This document shows positions 41,058 to 49,066 of a stretch of 64,000 nucleotides of DNA, in pieces. The notes below the pieces were generated by a model, which saw only the letters and a list, made by a program, of their open reading frames with translations, was not told the origin of the DNA and did not search any database. This DNA comes from Candidatus Saccharibacteria bacterium oral taxon 488. GTDB taxonomy: Bacteria > Patescibacteriota > Saccharimonadia > Saccharimonadales > Saccharimonadaceae. Both the position numbers and the translations under genes were made by a program. Each line of letters starts with the position of its first letter. Position 1 is the first letter of the stretch. The stretch lies in assembly GCA_010202645.1 (NCBI GenBank), contig CP047920.1, positions 248,001 to 312,000 on the forward strand, given 5' to 3'.

Positions 41058-42599
41058 TTATGAAATTTTGTCAATAATAACTAAGTGTTCAATATGCGGC
41101 GTGCGTGGGAAAAAGTTGTAGCCACGGTGCCAAGCGATGCGGTAGTGTTGTTGGAGTAAGGCGACGTCGCGGGCTTGGGTGACAGGATTGCAGCTGAGAT
41201 AAATGATACGTGGCGGTAGTTTTTGCAACAATGTTGCAATAACATCGGGATGCAAGCCGGCGCGCGGCGGATCGACGATGACGATTTCCTTGCCTGTAAT
41301 GTGGTCGAGGGCTTGTTCGCTGGGAGCGAGGACGGCGCGGGCGTCGGTACCAAGTTCGGTGATGTTGCGCTGCATTTCGCGGACAGCATCGGTGTTGATT
41401 TCCACCAGCGTGACGTTGCCGCCGCCAATGGTCAGGCCGATGGTGCCGACGCCAGCGTAGAGGTCGAGAGTTGATAATCTGACAGCTCGAATATCATCAG
41501 AAAATAATCCGGGACCCACGTGAAGTTGCCCAGATTTTTTCTGAGATATTGCTCGCTGTTGATTATCGGTGTAGCCATGTGTCTCCAACTGATCCAGCTG
41601 GCGCTCTTGGTGTGCCTTATTGTACGGCACCCACTCCTTCATATCGCGCAGTGCCTGCTCGTAAACCGGGATGTTGACTTGGAAAAAGCCTTCGCAGGCG
41701 TAGCGGAATGGCACGCCAAGGACGGTGTCGGTCAGGGTGGTGTTGCCGAAACGTGCCAGGCGTTCGGTGATGCGGCTGGCTGGTGAGCGCGGGTCGGAAT
41801 AGATGACTTCCCCGCCCTGAGCCGGTAGTTTGGCGACTTCATCAGCGGTAATGATTTCGGGCAAGCGATCCTTGATATACAGCTGCCACACGCAACTCCC
41901 CGACTGATCGCAGCGGATGAGTAGGGTCTTGAGCTGGCGAGCCGAGACGTGTTTATGGCGCAGTAAATCGCGGATCGTACGCGCCAAGTTGTTGATTGCA
42001 GGGTGTGCCAAACTTGTGCCATCGACGACAATCTTGCCTTTGCTGCCGCGGCGAAAAAATGCTAAATCAAGCGTATCGCCAGATGATTCTTCACTGTCGC
42101 CATCCGCGTCTATTCCTCGGGTATCATCAGAAAATAATCCGGGACCCGAGACAGCCCCAGGTTCTTTCTGAGATACCGCTCGGGATACTACCGATTCGCT
42201 GTACCAGCTAAATTCAACTTTGTTGCGATAACCATATGCGACATTGTCGCAATAAATATCAATCGCCGCTGGTAGTGTGACATTATGCAGGGTAAACGCA
42301 TCATTAATCAACTGTGCCTTATGCGTCTGCTCAACTTCGAGCGGCATAATCTGCCACGGGCTGGTCGATAGATAACTATCCGGATCACGCGGCTGGATGC
42401 GGTCGGGGCTTGGCGAGATTACTTCCTCGACGACTGCCTCGACGAAGTGCGATTTCTTTTTGGTAACGCGAACGGTGACGGTCTCGCCTGGTAGCCCGCC
42501 CCATACGAAACATTTACGCCCGTCAGCCAGCGTCCCCAGTGCTTGCCCGCCGCCGACGATTTTCTCCAGTGTCAGCGTCTCGAAACTCTGTCGTTTCAT
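41058..42599 (-). CDS. RlmD/TrmA-family RNA (uracil-5-)methyltransferase with two in-frame insertions
   Basis: A 513-aa COG2265 enzyme. It has an N-terminal TRAM-like domain, then the SAM-binding TLDLYAGVGTIGL, the EINTDAVREM acidic strand, DPPRAGLHPDV, and LSCNPVTQARD with the catalytic Cys. It methylates uracil in rRNA or tRNA. Two extra segments (residues about 138-161 and 347-372), each containing GPGLFSDD, interrupt the fold. They are encoded by palindromic elements that also occur in topA. TATAAT lies 8 nt before ATG 42599. Confidence 0.88.
   Translation of the reverse strand: MKRQSFETLTLEKIVGGGQALGTLADGRKCFVWGGLPGETVTVRVTKKKSHFVEAVVEEVISPSPDRIQPRDPDSYLSTSPWQIMPLEVEQTHKAQLINDAFTLHNVTLPAAIDIYCDNVAYGYRNKVEFSWYSESVVSRAVSQKEPGAVSGPGLFSDDTRGIDADGDSEESSGDTLDLAFFRRGSKGKIVVDGTSLAHPAINNLARTIRDLLRHKHVSARQLKTLLIRCDQSGSCVWQLYIKDRLPEIITADEVAKLPAQGGEVIYSDPRSPASRITERLARFGNTTLTDTVLGVPFRYACEGFFQVNIPVYEQALRDMKEWVPYNKAHQERQLDQLETHGYTDNQQRAISQKKSGQLHVGPGLFSDDIRAVRLSTLDLYAGVGTIGLTIGGGNVTLVEINTDAVREMQRNITELGTDARAVLAPSEQALDHITGKEIVIVDPPRAGLHPDVIATLLQKLPPRIIYLSCNPVTQARDVALLQQHYRIAWHRGYNFFPRTPHIEHLVIIDKIS
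41220..41242. repeat. 23-bp palindrome copy inside the RlmD-like gene
   Basis: TTTTTGCAACAATGTTGCAATAA, nearly symmetric. It encodes part of DVIATLLQKLPP, so it may be coincidental coding sequence or a fixed insertion. Confidence 0.5.
41483..41558. repeat. Palindromic element copy B, in frame
   Basis: A 76-bp imperfect palindrome: AATATCATCAGAAAA and TTTTCTGAGATATT arms, outer CAGC/GCTG, core CGGGACCCACG. It encodes residues about 347-372 of the methyltransferase (AISQKKSGQLHVGPGLFSDD) just before the SAM motif. Confidence 0.85.
42116..42184. repeat. Palindromic element copy C, in frame
   Basis: A 69-bp imperfect palindrome: GGTATCATCAGAAA and TTTCTGAGATACC arms with CTCGG-type ends, core CCGGGACCCGAG. 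Same orientation and frame as copy B, encoding VSQKEPGAVSGPGLFSDD within the central domain. Confidence 0.85.
42233..42255. repeat. 23-bp palindrome copy inside the RlmD-like gene
   Basis: CATATGCGACATTGTCGCAATAA; the core GCGACATTGTCGC is perfectly symmetric. It encodes IYCDNVAYG just before the conserved YRNK. It belongs to the same family as the operator at 34852. Confidence 0.55.
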
Positions 42600-42618
42600 C
42601 AAGAGTTATTATAACAAA

Positions 42619-43092
42619 TTAGAAATTACACTCTGGCACGCCGCCAAACCAGCCGTTTTGCATATTGCGGCCAGTGCGGCAGGTGGTGCCATCTGAGAGC
42701 GGCACCTTTATGGCGTAGCGGGTCGGCACGACGCTGGAAGCGTGGGTCGTGTCAGTGGCTGCGAGATACCAATAGTCGCGGCCTTCGTGGTCTTTCGGCA
42801 GCTGCTTGATGTAGCGTGGAATGAGGAGTGCGCCGAGCTCGCCGCCATTACAAATTTTCATATTAGCGGTGTTATAAATGGTGCAGGCACTCGTCGGCCA
42901 TGGATATTCGCCGTTATCCGAACGATATTTCTCGATCGCCTCCTTGAGCATTGAAATATTTGACTTGGTTTCGTTGTCGCGAGCGGTGTTGTAGGCATTG
43001 CGCCAGACGAGGCCGCCTAAGGTAGCGAGGATCGCGATGACCACGATGATAATGATAATTTCGACGATAGTAAAGCCATACTGCTTATGCAT
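42619..43092 (-). CDS. Type IV pilin-like protein
   Basis: A 157-aa prepilin. A short leader MHKQYG precedes FTIVEIIIIIVVIAILATL, the type III signal/N-methylation segment with Glu at mature position 5. The globular part has four Cys residues (SACTIYN, KICNGG, TTCRTG, PECNF) that could form disulfides. It is likely a pilus or competence pseudopilus subunit processed by PilD, encoded elsewhere. TACAAT lies 6 nt before the ATG. Confidence 0.88.
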   Translation of the reverse strand: MHKQYGFTIVEIIIIIVVIAILATLGGLVWRNAYNTARDNETKSNISMLKEAIEKYRSDNGEYPWPTSACTIYNTANMKICNGGELGALLIPRYIKQLPKDHEGRDYWYLAATDTTHASSVVPTRYAIKVPLSDGTTCRTGRNMQNGWFGGVPECNF

Positions 43093-43171
43093 ATGACGAT
43101 TGTAGCGCGTTTTGAGCCCAATCGCAAGGCTGGTAATTAGGTGATTATTATGCTACACTAATCCTTGGTAT

Positions 43172-43246
43172 TGGGCCGTCGCCAAGTGGTAAGGCACCAG
43201 GTTTTGGTCCTGGCATTCGGGGGTTCGAATCCCTCCGGCCCAGCCA
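43172..43246 (+). tRNA. tRNA-Gln (UUG)
   Basis: Acceptor TGGGCCG/CGGCCCA, anticodon stem CCAGG/CCTGG with loop TTTTGGT (anticodon TTG), T arm GGGGGTTCGAATCCCTC, discriminator G and encoded CCA. TGCTACACT at 43151-43159 is a plausible extended -10. Confidence 0.95.
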
Positions 43247-43259
43247 AGTTTTATATAGT

Positions 43260-43293
43260 AACCGTCTAGTCCGGAGTGGCTGGGCGGTTTGTT
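43260..43293 (+). terminator. Terminator after tRNA-Gln
   Basis: AACCGTC pairs with GGCGGTT (one G-T) around a GC-rich loop and is followed by a short T/G tract. The gap from here to 43411 is AT-rich and shows nothing further. Confidence 0.55.
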
Positions 43294-43411
43294 TGTAACA
43301 TTAGCATTGTTACTAATATGCTCTAAGCCCTACAGACCTAAGTTACTTTAGTCGCCTCAATTTAGCTTTCTAATAATAAGATAAGCCTCAAGAATACAGG
43401 ATTAGGATTAC

Positions 43412-44392
43412 TCATTTATTTAATTCTTTCTCAATCAAGTATTGAACCCACGCGTCTGTGTATAAATAATCATTATGTGGTTTATCGTATACGCAATACT
43501 CTGATTTACAGCTGGATCTATTTTTTGTATCATTCGTAGGCCTTACCTTATACTTGTGCCACATATCAGTATGCCAACTCATTGTCTTAATGTAGCCTTC
43601 TTCTTTCAGTTTTTCTAAGACCATACTTGGCTTTAGAAAATTAATATTAGCTACGGGTACTTGTTTTTCTTTTATGGCAATGATTGCTTCATCGTATTTT
43701 TCCATTTCTTGTGGATTATCTGAGTCATATTTAACGAATTCTATAGCCAGATCTGAGGATGAGCGATGATTGCCAATTTTAGGAATTAAGTACGCCTTGA
43801 ATGAATACTGTTGTGAATTTTCTACTTCTGCTTCAAGAAGTCCGCGATAATCTTTGACGAAGTTTATCACAGACGTCTCGTCCTTACTCACAGGAAGGGT
43901 TCGCTTTAATGACCGTGAAAGCTGTATTGGCACGAAGAGTGTGTCAATTAGGGCATATTGTTCGCCAAATTTCTCTATTAACCAATCTTCAAAATTCAAA
44001 ACCAGTGCCTGGCTTTCGCCTATTAGTTCTTTATCGAGAGCTGGTAAATTACGATGTTCAATTTTGTTACGTAGCTTGATAAAAAGTTCAATATTCTTTC
44101 GAATTGGATCGCCGGTATCAAAAATCTCTTTCACGGATCTTGATAATTCCCATGCCATTTTGTCACCGTCAATCCTCTTGTATCTACCATTCTTTTCTTT
44201 GTAAAAATAATTTACTTTTTTGTACTCTAAATAGGCATGCGTTATTGCAGTCCAAGCGATAATCATTAGAACTGTAAAATTGCCAGTCCTGAATGAGCTC
44301 CTGGGATCATTGTATGTCGATATTGCCTGTGTGGCAGAGTCAATAGACTTATCTAATAATTCTTTAACGTTCCGTGGAAGTCTCCTGTTCAT
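43412..44392 (-). CDS. DUF3644-like protein with HEPN-type RNxxxH motif
   Basis: A 326-aa protein. The N-terminal part (LLDKSIDSATQAISTYNDP, then FTVLMIIAWTAITHAYLEYKK) resembles DUF3644, and LRNKIEHRNL near residue 110 is an R-x4-H motif typical of HEPN ribonucleases. DUF3644 proteins often sit in phage-defence contexts. Codon use is visibly AT-richer than both neighbours, and it lies next to a tRNA gene, suggesting horizontal gain. TGATATAAT lies 6 nt before the ATG. Confidence 0.68.
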   Translation of the reverse strand: MNRRLPRNVKELLDKSIDSATQAISTYNDPRSSFRTGNFTVLMIIAWTAITHAYLEYKKVNYFYKEKNGRYKRIDGDKMAWELSRSVKEIFDTGDPIRKNIELFIKLRNKIEHRNLPALDKELIGESQALVLNFEDWLIEKFGEQYALIDTLFVPIQLSRSLKRTLPVSKDETSVINFVKDYRGLLEAEVENSQQYSFKAYLIPKIGNHRSSSDLAIEFVKYDSDNPQEMEKYDEAIIAIKEKQVPVANINFLKPSMVLEKLKEEGYIKTMSWHTDMWHKYKVRPTNDTKNRSSCKSEYCVYDKPHNDYLYTDAWVQYLIEKELNK

Positions 44393-44410
44393 ATTTTTAT
44401 TATATCAAGT

Positions 44411-46918
44411 CTAGACCCTACTCTTTCTTGCAAAATACTTATACCAATCAGAGACGAGAATTGGTATGACAAACGAGGCGAGGCCGATGAGTGCGCCGTG
44501 CCAGAAGTTGATCGGTGTGATGTGGAGGATCGTGCCAAGTGGGCCGAAGAAGACGAGTAGCTGTAACATGATCGACAAGCTGATACCGGCGTAAAAACTG
44601 GCGTTCATGACCTTGAGGCGAGTGAAGATTGACTCGCTGTCGGAGCGGGCGTTGAAGGCGTTGGCCCACTGGCTGACCACTAGTGAGATAAAGGCCAGCG
44701 TCTGCGCGTAGTCGTGGCCGTAATGCTTCTCGAAAAAGATGTAGACCGCCAGCGCGATGACTGACATGGTGGCAGCGACGATGACCATCCGCCAGATCAT
44801 TTGGCGGCTGAGAATCGGTGTGTCGGGGCGTTCTGGCGGGCGGTTCATGGCCTGCTTTTCGCCTGGCTCCAGGCCAAGCGGAATGACCATCGAGGTGTCG
44901 GTCACCAGATTAACCCACAGAATTTGTACTGGCTCCAGCGGCGTCTTGATGCCGATGAGCAGCGCGCCGAGCATGGTAATTAGCTCGCCGGTATTAGTCG
45001 ATAGTAGATAAAACAGCATCCGGCGAATGTTGGCGATGATGGTGCGACCCTCACGCATGGCGTCGATGATGGTCTTGAAATTATCGTTGAGCAGGATGAT
45101 ATCGCCAGCGTCTTTGGCGATGTGCGAGCCCGACCCCATGGCCACGCCGACATGGGCGTTGGTCAGCGCCGGCACGTCATTGACGCCGTCGCCGGTCATG
45201 GCGGTGATGTGGTGCTTTTTGAGAATGGTCAGTAGGCGGTATTTTTGCTCGGGGATGACGCGGGAGAAGACCTTGGTTTTGGTGACGATGGCGTCCAGCT
45301 GATCATCAGACAACTTGGCCATGTCACGGCAGTCGAATACCTCGTTGCGGTTCTCGACCATGCCAAGTTCCCGGCCAATCTGATAGGCCGTCTCGAAATG
45401 ATCGCCGGTGATCATCCGCACCGACACGCCCGCCTTCAGGGCGGCCCGGATGGCTCGCGGCGCCTCTGGCCGGAGTACGTCGGCCACGGCCACGAAGCCA
45501 GCAAGTGTCAGGCGCTGCTTGCCGAGCTGATCAAAGCCATCAATTATCTCGTCTAGCTCGCCCGTCGCCAGTCCAATCACCCGGTAGCCGCGGGCGGTCA
45601 TCTCATCAAGCATTTGCCCGGCGCGCTTTTTAGTGCGGGCTGACACGCGACAGGCTGCCAGCATGGCTTCGGGCGCACCCTTAACGTACAAGCGAAACTG
45701 CCGGCCGTGATGCCAGATGGTGGCGGACATGGCATGGGCTTGACTGAATGGCAGGTCACGAACTGGTACGTGGCGCGGGCTGGCGCTCTGCTTGCGGGCG
45801 TACTCATTGAGGGCGATATCCAGCGGATCGTGGCTCTTGGCGTGAGCGCGGTTGACCACCAGCCCGATGATGCGGTCGATGTCCTCTGTCGCCTCGTCCG
45901 GCGTCCACGTTTGCTGAACGGTCAGTTTGTTCTTGGTCAGCGTGCCCGTCTTGTCGGTGGCGATGGTGGTGATGACGCCGATGGTCTCGATGGCGCGCAT
46001 TTGATGCACCAGCGCCTTTTTGGCGGCCATCCGCCGCATCCCCAAGACCAGCACCACGGAAATGGCAATCGGCAAGCTCTCCGGCACGGCACTTACCGCT
46101 AGGGCCATGACAAAACGCAGACTCTCTAGTACATCCATGCCGCGCAGCAAACTCAGCCCAAAGGCGACGAGGGCGATAGCCGAGACAGCGGCGATGACTT
46201 TGGTGATCAGGGTGTCGATTTTTCGCTGGACTGGGCTTTGGGTCGATTCGCGCTTGGAAAGCATGGCGAGATTACCAAACTCTGTCTGATTGCCGGTGGC
46301 AACGACCACGCCGGTGCTGGTGCCGCTGACGACGAATGAGCCCTGAAACAGCATGTTGGTTTGCTCGTACATTTCTTTGGTGCCGGTGAGGGCGTCGGTT
46401 TGTTTGGAGATTGGCAGTGATTCGCCGGTCAGTTGCGCCTCGTCCACCCGCAAGTTGGCGCTACGAATGAGGCGGATGTCGGCGGGAACTTTCTCGCCCT
46501 CAGCCAGCGAGACGACGTCGCCCGGAACTAGCTGGCTGGCGTCGATGCGCGTGGTGCGATTGACGCGGTGGACGTCGACTTTTTGGGCGTCGTGACGGGA
46601 CAGGCTGCGTAGCACACGGTCAGTTGAGAAGCGCTGAATGTAGAAAATAACGGCCGAGATGGCGGCGATGACAAAGATGATGATGGCGTCAATGGCCTCG
46701 CCGTGCCAGAGGCTGATGATGGCGGCGATGAGCAGGACGAGCATAAAAATGTCGAGGAATGGCTCGAGAATGATGCGCCAGAGCGGTTCGGATTGGATTT
46801 TGATGATGTTGAGGCCATAGCGTTTTTGGCGGCGCTGGACTTCGGCCGCGCTCAGGCCGCCATCCGAGGAACTAAGTCGCCGCAGCGCCTCGTCGCTTGA
46901 TGATTGATAAAAATGCAT
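44411..46918 (-). CDS. P-type cation ATPase (P2, Ca-ATPase-like)
   Basis: An 835-aa P-type ATPase. The N-terminal cation ATPase domain is followed by LTGESLPISKQTD (actuator TGES), AVSAVPESLPIAISVV (M4), IATDKTGTLTKN (phosphorylated Asp), and VTGDGVNDVPAL-like MTGDGVNDVPAL. The C-terminal membrane domain ends it. PESLP and the overall domain order match the PacL/PMR1 group that pumps Ca or Mn. TATAAT lies 6 nt before ATG 46918; the open frame extends 15 codons further upstream across the promoter. Confidence 0.92.
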   Translation of the reverse strand: MHFYQSSSDEALRRLSSSDGGLSAAEVQRRQKRYGLNIIKIQSEPLWRIILEPFLDIFMLVLLIAAIISLWHGEAIDAIIIFVIAAISAVIFYIQRFSTDRVLRSLSRHDAQKVDVHRVNRTTRIDASQLVPGDVVSLAEGEKVPADIRLIRSANLRVDEAQLTGESLPISKQTDALTGTKEMYEQTNMLFQGSFVVSGTSTGVVVATGNQTEFGNLAMLSKRESTQSPVQRKIDTLITKVIAAVSAIALVAFGLSLLRGMDVLESLRFVMALAVSAVPESLPIAISVVLVLGMRRMAAKKALVHQMRAIETIGVITTIATDKTGTLTKNKLTVQQTWTPDEATEDIDRIIGLVVNRAHAKSHDPLDIALNEYARKQSASPRHVPVRDLPFSQAHAMSATIWHHGRQFRLYVKGAPEAMLAACRVSARTKKRAGQMLDEMTARGYRVIGLATGELDEIIDGFDQLGKQRLTLAGFVAVADVLRPEAPRAIRAALKAGVSVRMITGDHFETAYQIGRELGMVENRNEVFDCRDMAKLSDDQLDAIVTKTKVFSRVIPEQKYRLLTILKKHHITAMTGDGVNDVPALTNAHVGVAMGSGSHIAKDAGDIILLNDNFKTIIDAMREGRTIIANIRRMLFYLLSTNTGELITMLGALLIGIKTPLEPVQILWVNLVTDTSMVIPLGLEPGEKQAMNRPPERPDTPILSRQMIWRMVIVAATMSVIALAVYIFFEKHYGHDYAQTLAFISLVVSQWANAFNARSDSESIFTRLKVMNASFYAGISLSIMLQLLVFFGPLGTILHITPINFWHGALIGLASFVIPILVSDWYKYFARKSRV

Positions 46919-47048
46919 ATGGTTATTATAGCGTGAAGTGCTGTTTGGGGGAAATGGTAGCAAGCGGCTTGGGGTATAGCTTGAAATGGTGGGTAATCAT
47001 CGTACCTAGTTATAGCTGAGGTCGCTATTCTGCAACAGTTAACTACAG

Positions 47049-47087
47049 GCAAAAAGGTGCGCCTCCGGCTTTTGCCTCGCGCACCTC
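47049..47087 (-). terminator. Terminator of the ABC transporter operon
   Basis: On the minus strand AGGTGCGC pairs with GCGCACCT around a 16-nt loop, followed by TTTTT. A second pairing, AGGCAAAA with TTTTGCCT, interleaves with it and would make a pseudoknot or an alternative fold. The rest of the 262-bp gap upstream of the P-type ATPase shows no gene. Confidence 0.75.
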
Positions 47088-47180
47088 TTGCTTGAGATGG
47101 GGGTTTTATGATTCTATCATCGTCGGTCGACCCGGTCGCTCCACGTACCGTAAGTGACGTGGGCTGCACCAGGCCTGACG

Positions 47181-47810
47181 CTATGCCCGTAGCTTCTTAT
47201 CCTTCAGCTTCAACACCACATCTGCCTGCTTAGCCAGCTGTTTACTGTGAGTGACGACGATGACGCATTTGTCATTTTCGTGGGCGGCCTGGCGTAGGAT
47301 GTCGATGATGTCGGCGGCGGTGGTTTCGTCCAGGTTGCCAGTTGGCTCGTCTGCCAAGATGATCGGTGCGGATGATACCAACGCTCGTCCGATCGCCACA
47401 CGCTGTTGCTGACCGCCAGACAGTTTCATGACGTTGCGGTGAATGTGATCGTCGTCCAGACCCATGGCATGCAACGTTTCGTTGGTAGCCTTGGAATTAA
47501 CCAATTTCAAGTTTTCTAGCGGCGTCAAGTAGTCGATCAGGTTATAGTTCTGAAATACCAGCGAGATATTGTGCTTGCGATGATGCGAGTAGCCCTGCTC
47601 TGCGATGTCTTCGTCGTCGAACAAAATCTGCCCGCCAGTCGGCGTGTCTAGCCCCGCTAGTAGCCCCAGTAGCGTCGATTTACCAGCGCCAGAACTACCG
47701 ACGATGGCGTAGAATTTGCCTTTTTCAAATTGATAATTGATCCCATTCAGCACATTACTGGTGCCGTCGGCGTATGAGTAAATGATATCGCGTAAAGTAA
47801 GTATTGACAT
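47181..47810 (-). CDS. ABC transporter ATP-binding protein (MacB/LolD type)
   Basis: A 209-aa ATPase: VGSSGAGKSTLLGLLAG (Walker A), VFQNYNLIDYLTPLEN (Q loop), LSGGQQQRVAIGRAL (signature), ILADEPTGNLD (Walker B) and VTHSKQLA (H loop). It powers the two FtsX-like permeases encoded just upstream. Shine-Dalgarno AGGAG 7 nt before the ATG, as expected inside an operon. Confidence 0.93.
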   Translation of the reverse strand: MSILTLRDIIYSYADGTSNVLNGINYQFEKGKFYAIVGSSGAGKSTLLGLLAGLDTPTGGQILFDDEDIAEQGYSHHRKHNISLVFQNYNLIDYLTPLENLKLVNSKATNETLHAMGLDDDHIHRNVMKLSGGQQQRVAIGRALVSSAPIILADEPTGNLDETTAADIIDILRQAAHENDKCVIVVTHSKQLAKQADVVLKLKDKKLRA

Positions 47811-47818
47811 AATAACTC

Positions 47819-49057
47819 CTAACTTAATTTTGCTAAAATTTGCTTTGGTGATTGGCGCATGATTGGCGCGGTGGCAGCGATGGCTGATAGCAGAACGACC
47901 ATGTAGCCGAAGGCGAAAGCCTCTAGGTAGGTCGCTACTGGCGCGGCTTGCACCGCAGCCTTTTCTATGCGCTGGCTTTGGTCGGTTTGCGCTGTGAGGG
48001 CGGTAGAAATCTGCGACGAGGCGACCGAACCGATGGCGAGCGCAAACACCGAACTGACTGCGGCAATGATGGCGAGTTCCGCCAAGAACTGCCCGATGAT
48101 CTGCCGCTTCGACGTGCCGATAGACAGCAAGATGCCAATTTCATGCAAGCGACCGCGTACCCAGAACACCAGCACCAGCGACAGCACCGCCAACCCTGCC
48201 CCGGCCGCACCGATAGTGGCAATTGTCAAAATGTTTTGAATGCCAGCGATGTTTTGGAGAATGCCGGCGAATACCGCCCCGTTGTCGGTCAGGCTGAATT
48301 TCTGCCAATCGACGTTTGGTAGGCTTTTGGCGCGGTCCGTTAGTGACTTCAGTTGATGCGGATGTTCGGCGAAATACGTCGCTCGCGTTAGCTGCTGGCT
48401 ACCCGTCAGCTGCTGCGCTGCGGCCAAATTAGTAATGAGATGATTCTCCGCCATGTCGGACTGTAAGACCGCTGGCTTTTCGCCTTTGCCGCTGAAAATT
48501 CCTGCGACAGTCACCGTCACCCGCCGGCCGTCTTTGGTGATGTCCAGCTTGTCGCCTGGCTTGATATTATTTTTTTCGGCGAACGTTTTGTGAATCAGCA
48601 CCGCGTTTTGATCGTGCTCGGTCAAGTGCTTACCCTGCTCTAGTTGATAGAATCGACCGGTGAACTCGCCGAGCAGATCGCTCTGTGTTGCGCCCGTGAC
48701 CTTCGCCTCGCCAGCCACGTTAGCGTCCAGCTGCACGCCGCTGCCTGCCGTGTCAATCAATTGTTTACCCGGCAGTCCTGCAGCGGTTTCTGCCTGGAAA
48801 TTGTGCGCTTTGACCTTGTCCAGGCGCTGCACCCGCTGCGCTATATCCATCGGCACCTCGCCCGACGGCTGCTTGCTAGCGATACTAAAACCAGCGCGGA
48901 TATTACGCTCGACCGATCGCTTCAGCTGCGCCATCGTCTGCTGTACCGTCAGCGTGCCGATCAGCAGCGTGAAAATCAGCGTCATGATCAGGGCGATGGT
49001 CAGGCTGCGACGCCGTTTGCGCGCCACAGCCGTCCAGGCTCGTTTGATAATCGTCAT
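47819..49057 (-). CDS. FtsX-like ABC permease (second subunit)
   Basis: A 412-aa permease. It has one N-terminal membrane segment (ALIMTLIFTLLIGTLTV), a large extracytoplasmic MacB-PCD-like domain, then three C-terminal segments with the FtsX motif WVRGRLHEIGILLSIGTSKRQI. Similar to Vex-type transporters. It lies 8 bp upstream of the ATPase and 9 bp downstream of the first permease. Confidence 0.88.
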   Translation of the reverse strand: MTIIKRAWTAVARKRRRSLTIALIMTLIFTLLIGTLTVQQTMAQLKRSVERNIRAGFSIASKQPSGEVPMDIAQRVQRLDKVKAHNFQAETAAGLPGKQLIDTAGSGVQLDANVAGEAKVTGATQSDLLGEFTGRFYQLEQGKHLTEHDQNAVLIHKTFAEKNNIKPGDKLDITKDGRRVTVTVAGIFSGKGEKPAVLQSDMAENHLITNLAAAQQLTGSQQLTRATYFAEHPHQLKSLTDRAKSLPNVDWQKFSLTDNGAVFAGILQNIAGIQNILTIATIGAAGAGLAVLSLVLVFWVRGRLHEIGILLSIGTSKRQIIGQFLAELAIIAAVSSVFALAIGSVASSQISTALTAQTDQSQRIEKAAVQAAPVATYLEAFAFGYMVVLLSAIAATAPIMRQSPKQILAKLS

Positions 49058-49066
49058 CGTTCGCCC

